Assembly: GCA_001724265.1 (NCBI GenBank)
Contig: MEDY01000027.1
Span: 1 to 64,000 of the forward strand
Direction: 5' to 3'
Length of the DNA: 64,000 nt
From: Rhizaria sp. SCN 62-66
Lineage: Eukaryota; Rhizaria, unplaced
Shown: one piece after another, positions 52,301 to 61,300 of the stretch
Numbering within the stretch: the first letter of the stretch is position 1
Layout: every line of letters starts with the position of its first letter
Translations under genes and position numbers: made by a program
Notes under the pieces: model-generated
Database searches by the model: none
Seen by the model: only the letters and a program-made list of their open reading frames with translations
Told to the model about the DNA's origin: nothing

Positions 52301-55300
52301 TTCTGGTGCCGAAACTGATGCTGATGGTGCGTCAGTATTGCCAGACTTTGTCGCTTTTGAGGCTGCCGATCAGCCCGACGCCGCCACGCCCGACGCGCCT
52401 GGCAACGCGTTCTTGCAGCGCATGTTAACCACGCTGCGTGCGCGCGATTCGAGCATTCCCGCTGAACCCGTCGTGCGCGCTTTCTTCTCGGACGACAACG
52501 ACGCCGCTGGACACGCTCCTCTAGCCGAACCCGCGCGCGCGGCCGAGCCCCTTGAGGCATTAGCGGCCGCGGCCTCCGCGCTGGGCGCAGACGCTGATTT
52601 AGCGTCCTCTTCCACCGCAGCGCTGGCAGCTGGTGCGGACTGGGACGAGGCTGATTTCACCACTGCACTTCGCCATGTTGTGTTGGGCGACGCCATCGCG
52701 ACCGTGCGCGCACTGACCCCAGCTGGCGGTACTCAAACTGCACATGCTGCTCGTGAAGCGGCGCGTGCGCTCACTGCGGAGTTGCGTGCAGCGGGTCTTG
52801 ACTCGGCCGAACTGGCCGTTGACTCGCTTGATCTGGCCGCTGTGGAGCGCGACTGCGCGGCTGCGCGCGACTGCACCGGTGCACCGTCCCCCAGCGGTCG
52901 CGGCGGCGCTTTAGGCTACCCCGATCCTGATGCGCCTCCGCCCGCGGGGCTGGAGGAGTGGGACCTGGAATTCTCCGCCGACGTTCACCGCGCCGCTGCT
53001 ACTGCAGCTGTTGTCGGTTCCACCGCCGGCGTCGGCAGCGACGCGTTGCAAGGTGTTGACGTTGGCAATGTGTTGCGGCGCCGTGCCTGGATCGAGCGCG
53101 TGGCCGTCGTGGCGAGTGCGCGGCGCCGCCGGCAGGTGTTGGGCGTCGTCTTCGAGTCGCTTCTGAAGGAGCAAACGCTTGCCGCTACGGCGCTGTTTCC
53201 TCTCACTTTGCAGCCAGGTGCGACCCTGTCGCTCTCGCTCTGGCTCTGGGCCGAGGCGGAGGGCACGCACTGCGCCAGCGTGCGCGCTGTTTGTGCACGT
53301 GCCGACACTACTGTCGACTACGAGGCACATGCTGAGTGGGCCGCGCGTGACGCGATTCTTATCTCGCGTGGCCGCGCACGTGGCCTTGCTCCAGCACCTA
53401 CTGCATCTTTGCCCGCGCCCGTAGCTCCCAGCTCACGTGGTGCCAGTCGTGGTGGAGACGCCACTGCCTCTGCTGCGTCTGCACCTGTGGATCCTGCTTC
53501 CAAGTTGCATGCGAAGCGACTGGCGCTGCAGACCCACATGCGCGAACGCGCGGCGCGGGCTAAGGATACTGTGGTACAGGACTTCCGCTGGGTCTTGAGC
53601 GCTGCAGCAGTGCCTGCACTTGAGATCCCAGCGGCGCTGCGGCGCGTGGGTGCGGTGTTGGACGCTGGAGTCGTTGTTGCTGGTGGTGCGCGCACTGTGG
53701 CGCTTTGTGTACGCAACGCGTCGCTGACAACAGCAGTGCCATACTCACTGCGTGTCGCAGCGGCCGCCGTTCTGGACACGCGTACGGGTCGCGTGCATGC
53801 GCTTCAGCCGATTGAGGAAGCAGACGGCTCAGGTGTTGTGACTCTGCCCACGCCGCCTGCGCTGCTTGCCGCGGACGGACTCTTTTCGCATCTTGCCGCC
53901 GCCTCGCAGACTGCAGTCGGTGCCGCCGCAGGTCTTGGTGGCTTTGGTGGTCGTCATCAGCACAGCCGCTCTGTCGCCGCCGCCGCGGCCTCTGCAGCCG
54001 CGCAGTCACCAGGATTGTCACAGCTTGCGCCGGGCAACTGGCACGCCTCACCTTTGGCTGCATTGCGCGCCGCACTCGCCACCGCTGCACAGGCTGAAGC
54101 TGACGCAGCACAAGCCCGCAACGTGCGCCCTGCAGTTGCAACAGCTCAGTCTGCCGAGGAAGCGGAGGTTGCTGCGGCCGCTGCCAAGCGTGCACGCATT
54201 GCGCAAGACGTCGACGACTGGCTGTCGGTGCCGGGACGCACTAAGGCCAAGACTGCTGCCAAGCCGGAGCCCCTGTCCGCGGCGCAAACAGCTACTGCCG
54301 CGAGTGCTGCTGCTGCTACTGCTGCTGCCGCCACAGCGCCTCTGCTATGCTTGCCGCATACACGTGGCGTGTTAGCGCCAGGGGAGTCTACAGCACTGCC
54401 CGTTACTTTTGCGCCACTGTCCCCACACTGCGTTCTGCTGTGCGAGTTTGCGCTTGCCACTGCTGACATTGCAACGCGCCGCATTCCCTTCACTGCTCGG
54501 GCCGGCGCTGCCAGGCTCGAGCTTGCGCTGCAGCGCCGCGACCCTGCCACAGGCAAGACCTCTGATGTTACCTTAGTGGCCTCTCCGACAGCGTCCAGTT
54601 TCGACACCAACAACAACACTGCTGTAGTGGCAGGCCGCCGCGTGGTGCGTTCGCGTGCCCCGGTCGACTTCGGAGCCGTTGCCGAGCGCTCGCTAAAGAC
54701 AATGAGCATTTCGCTTCTAAACACAGGCTCACTTCCTGCATCGTTTGTCTTCGCGCGTTGCCCACGTCCTTTCTCGCTTGCCCCTTCCTCGGGCATTGTT
54801 GCACCTGGTGCGACGCAGAACGTAGCTGTGACGTTTGAGCCGATGTCTGTATTGGAAGGCGGCAAATTTGTTGCCGCTCGCCCATTGTTGAGCTACTGCT
54901 CGCTCGCCGCCGTTTCTGCCGCACCTGTTCTTCCCTCAGCCGCTATTGCTGCGAACTCGACGCCTGGTCAGTTGCACTCAGTGCCTGCGCCCGCTTTCGG
55001 ACCTGACGCCGCTGTCTCCGGTGCGCTTGGTGAGGAATGGCTCGCGCGTGCACTCGCGAAGCCACGTGGCCTTGAAACTCTGGAGAAACTCGGGTTAGGT
55101 CCGCGGGCACAGCTGCGCACACAAACTGCTGCGCTTGCCGCTGCGGAAAACGAACTTCAAGGCATGAGTGCGGTTTCTGTTACCACGTCTGCGCCCATGC
55201 CGGCGGGGCTTGGAAGTCCTGTGTCCGTCGGCGATGATAGAGTAACCACCTCTGAAGGTGACGCAAGTGGATTGCAATCGCCTACATCGCCAATGTGGGC

Positions 55301-58300
55301 CGCTGCAGGTCGTGACACTCGTACCGGTGCTTACGCCCCGCCTCACGGCGTATTGGGTGCGGTAGCAACGCTGCAGTTGCGCCTTACTGGGACCAGTGGT
55401 GTCCCGTGTCTCGACATTATGCCACCCAACGCGCACGCGGCCGCAGCTGCAGCAGTGGCCGCTGAGGCTGCAGTTGCTGAAGCGGTGCCGAGCGAAGCCT
55501 CTGCTCCGAGCAACCCGACTAACTCCCTAGATCTGGTGCTGCGTGTTGATGACGATGGTGACGTTGACGCTTTAAGTGCATCAGCTAGAGCTGCCGCCGC
55601 CCGCAACAAGTACAGCGCTGCTGCTTCCGCTGCTGCAGCGTCTGCTATGGCTGCTGCTGGCGCGACGTTCACCGCCGCCTCGCCACTCTTGCCGTCGCTG
55701 ACCTTGCTCGTGCGCGGGCTGACGCCGCTGACGGACACGCCCGACGCCGATAGTGACAACGAGTTATTCGCTGGGTGTGCGTTTGAGCTTGCTGCTGGCA
55801 CACTGACGCGAGGCCAAGCTAACGTCGTATTCCTGCCTATCATTAACTCGGGCTCTGCCGATGGTGAACTCACTGTCACCCTGACTGGTCCCTCTGCTGC
55901 GCATACCGGTGTCTCATCCTCTGTTGACGCAGAGGCCGATGAGAGCCCTCTACTGTCGCTTGCGCCGGGGGATGAGGTCCACGTGCTCACCGTTGCTCCA
56001 GGGCAGTACGCTGCGCTCCCCCTTGTGATTACGCCTCCTTCTCACACTGAGTCGTCAGATGCAGCTGGGCCCAGCACCGCATCTGCTGCGGCTGCGGCGC
56101 TTGCGGTTGACTTAACTGTCAAACTGCGTTTCCGCACGCGACAGGCTCGGGCGATTACTGTGCGTGTAACCGCGTTCCTGGGTACACCTGCACTATCTGT
56201 GTCGCCGCCAGCGGCTTTGACGCTGATTGATTTTGGCACATGCAACTCAGCGCAGGTGCATACGCGCCGCTTTGACGTTACCAACTCAGGTGCGCTTTCG
56301 TGCTACTTCCGCGTTGCGATTTTTGTCAAGGATGGAAACAGCAAAGAGCGCGAGGCCACCTCCTGGGACACGTTACGCACTCCCGGAGACGATGCTGTCG
56401 CATCGAGCGTTGCTGCGCGTACGCGCTTTTTCGACTCAGCGCCAGCGACGACGCGTTCATCAGCTGGTCTCTTCTCGTCTGTTGCCCCCAGCGTTGAAAC
56501 AGGCTTTACTGAGCTGCCATTGCGCAACGGTTCTGCTGGCTCTCTTACAGTGCAACCATGGCTTGGCTGTCTTGTGCGCGGCTCGCGCACGCGGTTTGTT
56601 GTAACTTGGCGGCCCACCGACGCGCTTGAGCGGCTGCAGTACTCGATTTCAATCATGCCCCTTTTGCCGCCCGGTTTTGCAAGCTCGCCCGCGTTTGCCG
56701 CGATGCTGCGCGGCGCGTCACTTGCGCGTTTGCTTGCAACGCCCGCGCTTCCTCCCCCGCGGGATGCATCATCGACAGCTGCTGCGGCCGCTGCATCTGC
56801 GAGTGAGAGCGCTATTGAGGGCGCGATGTTGTCCGCCTTTGGAGGTTCAGCGGCTGCTTTGGCAGCAGCCCGTCATTATTGGTCCTTGGTCGAAACTGCG
56901 GTGGCAGCACCGGGCGGTGCCAACGATGATGCAGGCGCGTGGCAAGCGCAACACACGGACGAGCCTGCAGACGCGGAGGTGCTTGAAGAGATTGCAGTGC
57001 TGCAACGTCTGATGCCTGAGCCCATGCTCGCGGGTGACCCGGACCGTCCTACATCAATGGCTGGCGCTTCGCTCCTCTCGCCTTCCTCTGCCAGTGGGTT
57101 TGACAAAGCTCGTGCCGCGCTGCGTGCGCACGCTGCGCGCGTCCTCAGCGCAGCACGCACAGCCGTCCGCGCACGTCGGGCTTTGCAAGCACTGCAAGCG
57201 TCGTTTCCGCCTCTTTCTGGCGTGGCGCGCGGCTTAGCTGGTTACCGCAAGCTAGAGCTATTGACGCCGCGTCGCGTTGTTGACTTTGGTGTGTGTCGTG
57301 TGGGAGGCGTGTACGCGATTCGCCTGCCACTTGGCAACTCGGGCTCGATTGACTATGAGTACACGCTTGAGCCTGACTCAGCGGCCCCTTACTGGCATGC
57401 TGCAATGCCCGCGCGCAGCGGCGGAGCCTCGGACGCTGTAACTACCGGTGGGCCTGGTGTGGCGTTCCTCCGTCACTTGCGTTCGGTGGGACTCTCTCAC
57501 GCATGCTCTTACGGTGTTGCGCCAGCGATGCCGCAGACACAGGATGCCACAGCTGCAGGGTTTGTCATGACACAAGTGCCCCTTGCTGCAACATCCCGCT
57601 CACCTGTGGGTCTGTGTCGTGCGGGTGCTAAGTCAGCGATCACTATTACGTTCGCGCCGACGCAGCAAGTCAACATCATGTGCCCGTTGCTAATCCAGAT
57701 GATTGGTGGTCCTGCAGTCTCGATTTCAATCCACGCCATCGCGGCTGAATCACGTCTTGCTTTTTACCATGCCCCACGCACTCCTTTTGAGACGTACGTC
57801 GATTATGTTCTCACAAACCGTGGTGTTGCCGCTCTCGTAGCTGAGGCCAGCATTGATGCCGCCACTGCCGCTTTGCAGAGTATGGGCGCTGCGCCGAGTA
57901 GCAAAGCCGCCAAGTCGGCGCGCGCCGCTGCAGTAGCTGCATCATCATCGAACACATCAACCACCCCTGCTCAGACTCAAGTGCCGCTCAGCGCAGCAGG
58001 CAGTGCGCGCGCGGCGACAGCAAACGGTCCAAGCTCTGCCGGACCTGTCTCAGTGGCCCCCACGCCCATGTCACGCGACGCCACGGCCAGTGCTGCGTCT
58101 GCAGCAGCCTCAGCTTCTGCTGCAGCCGCGCTTGTGGCGCAGCAGCAGTCACAGTTCTCCGGCATCAGCGTGCGCATGCCGCTCCTTGACTTCGGCCTGC
58201 TTCCTTTGAGCCACACTCACTCTCGCACTGTACTCCTCCACAACGAAGGAGCGCACAAAGCCGAGTTCGAGATCTCGCGCGATATCCCGCCGGGCTTTAT

Positions 58301-61300
58301 CGTCACGCCGCTTTCCGGTGAGGTGCCCCCCCACGGCTCCATTCCGATCACGGTCGGATACCTGCCCTCAACGCCGGGCGTCTTTGAGTTCCTGCTCACC
58401 GTCATTTCGCACAATGTCGGTGCTGCGGCCGCTGCCCCGCTTGCCTCCTCCAGCGCCGCCGGTGTCGCAGGAACTGGCGCGTTTGGTGCAGCAAACGACG
58501 GTACTCTTGAGCCGCGCTCACCCGTTCCTGGTGCCGCTGCGGCAGCTGCAAGCTCGGGCGCAAGTCCTGTGCAAAACGCGGTGTCGAGTGCCGGTCGCAC
58601 ATCTAGTGCCGGTTCTGTGCCTGCCGCCGCAGTTCAGCTGTCGGTGACTGACCTCAAGGTCTCGCAAATCATGCTGGTGCGCGCGTGTGGCGGTACAGGT
58701 GTGCTTAACGTACATTTCCTGTCTGACGCAGATGCTGCTGCACCTGGCATCGAGTTCGGGACCGCGTCTGTTGGGTCTGTTGTTGAAAAGTACTTTTGCG
58801 TGTATAACTCTGGAGCTGTGCCGCTCCGCGTGCGCGTCGAACGCGACAACCCGCACTTTACGCTAGGCCGTGCCAGCTCAATATGCCACTTGCACGGTGC
58901 CTCTGCTGCGCTGCCGCAGGAGCTCACGACTGTTTGTCGTGCTATCGGACTGGGTGCCGCCAAGGCGCGTCGCGCGGGTCGGCGTCTCCGCAAGGCGCGC
59001 GGTGCTGAGGACGAGGGCGCTGGCGAGGGCGAGGAGGATTACGAGGACGCTCTACTGCTGGGTGATGAACGTGTACTGCTGAAACTCATGCCCACACAGG
59101 TTTCGGTCAACGCAACACCTGGAAAGTCTGCCGCTATTGCTGCAGCCGCTGCAGGCTCTGGTACCTCCACCTCTGGTGCTGGTCCGAGTCCGCCTGCCTT
59201 TGAACGCAGTCTCTCTTTCCTGTCATCACCACGCAGGCCCGCAGGAAACGCTGGTGCAGGTGTTGGTGGAACGCGCGCACTAGGTGGCGCGAGTACATCC
59301 ACAACTGCTGCACCAGGCTTGGTCCGCAACCCGAGTCTGCAGACGTCATCGCGTGCAGTCCTGGGCTTCGGTGCTGAGCTGTCCGAGGAGTACGGCACGC
59401 CTGTGGATGAGCTGTTGTTCCGCACTGGACAGGCAGATCCGCGCACGCATCGCGAAAAGCTGCTGCATGAGCTGCGCCCAGACGAAGTGGGCGAGATTGG
59501 CAGCGTCGGTGCCATTGATGTTGTGCTGCCACCGCGCTCTGCGTTGCCCATCTTTGTTCGATTTGCCGTGCGCACCGAGCAGCGCTACACTTGTAACATC
59601 ACGGCGGCGTCTGAGATGCAGTCATTCGCCTTTGCTGCACGTGCTGTCGGCGGACGTGCGGCTGTGCTGCACTCAGGTTCGCTGCAACTGGGTAATGTAG
59701 GTATTCATCATCGCTATGTACGCACGATTCAGCTGCATAACCCTGGTACCGCTGTGTGTGTTGCTTCACTTCACTGGGTCCTTGACCGGCCTGTTGAGGC
59801 CTTCCGTCCCACATCCATGGCTGGTGGCGCTGCTGCTGCTGCTGTTGCAATTGCACGCCGCAAGGAGAAGGCCGCGCGCGCTGCTGAACAGCAACAGACT
59901 GTGGTGCTTAAGAACGCTGCCTCTGTGCGTAATGCTGCACTTGCAGCTGCAGCATCTGGTGGCGCGCTTTCAGATGCATCCTTTGTCGGTGCCGAACCTG
60001 AGTCTGCATCATCGTCATCGACTGACCTTAGCGCTGATTCCAGCGATGACATCGGAGATGACAGCGATGACGCTGCGTTGGCACTTCTGGCAGGCGAGGA
60101 GCCGGAGGCGGAGAACGCTGTTGAGGCAGCCATCAACTCTGCCGCTGCCGCTGCCGTGCACGACCCCTACGGTGGCACTCGTGTTGCCATGCGCAAGGTA
60201 ACTGAGGAGCAGCAACGTGCGCGCGAACGCTTGATGCGTCGCAGAAAGCGGCGCGCAATGCTCCGCGCTGCGCGTGCCGAGGCACATGCGAACGCCTCTA
60301 CTAACGCCGATGATAGCTCCATGCCTCAGGTCTCCTCATCAGGTTCGATGACGACCAATACATCTTCACCGACAGATGCGCCTTTTACGCTTCCTCCAGG
60401 AATGCCGTCGCGGCGTAGCAGTGTTGGGATGCCCGGTTCTGCGTCGCCGCCGCAAGGCCTTTTTTCGAAGCGCGGAAACGTGTTCGCAAGTCTTGTACCC
60501 GCACCGACGACCTCAGTCAACGTCTACCGCAATGTCGTCTTCTTCCCTGTGCTCACGCCCGCAACCAGCGGCCGGAGCAACTCGGTGATGCCCTGGAATG
60601 ATAGCACGCGCAGCGGGCGCGTGGCCACGTTGACAATGGCACGCATGCGCTGGCAGGCCGCAACACGGCTGCTTGTGCGGTTGTTGCGCATCTATCGTTC
60701 GACCTATCCACAAGCTCACAAGGACCTCTTCCCTTTGCGCAAGGCTGCACCCCCGCGCCAGGGTGCTGCTGCCGCTGTTCCTGCCCCCGCTGCCACAACG
60801 TCACCGTTGGTGCCACTCGCAGAGGCTGCTGACCTGGATCCCTCTGTAAGTCGCGGTCATCCTATGTATCAGGCCCTGTCGACGCTGCGCCGTCTCGGCA
60901 TGGGTGTTGAGGAGCTTTTTGCGCGCACAGCCCGCCACGCAGACGCGCGCGTGTCGCCCGACATTAACGTCGCGCTTGCTGCACTCACTGACCTGGCGCG
61001 TGCGCTGGGGCTCGACCTGCTTTCCGCCGCGCCTGCGCCCTCGGACGGGAACACCTTGGGCGGCGCTGCGGCGGGCTCAATGCGGTTGGGCCGGCTGGAG
61101 AGCCTGCAGTCCGTTGTTGCGTCTGTCGGCACGACATCCGCATCGGTGCGTGCGCAGCTGCGTACTGACCGGTCAATGGTGACGATTCCTGGTAAGAGCA
61201 CGGTCGAAATTACGGTCGAAGTGAACATCCCATTCACTGGCTTTTTCTCGGCGCTGCTTCTTGTGCAGCCGCATTTGCCCGGAGTGCCTCGCCACGTTAT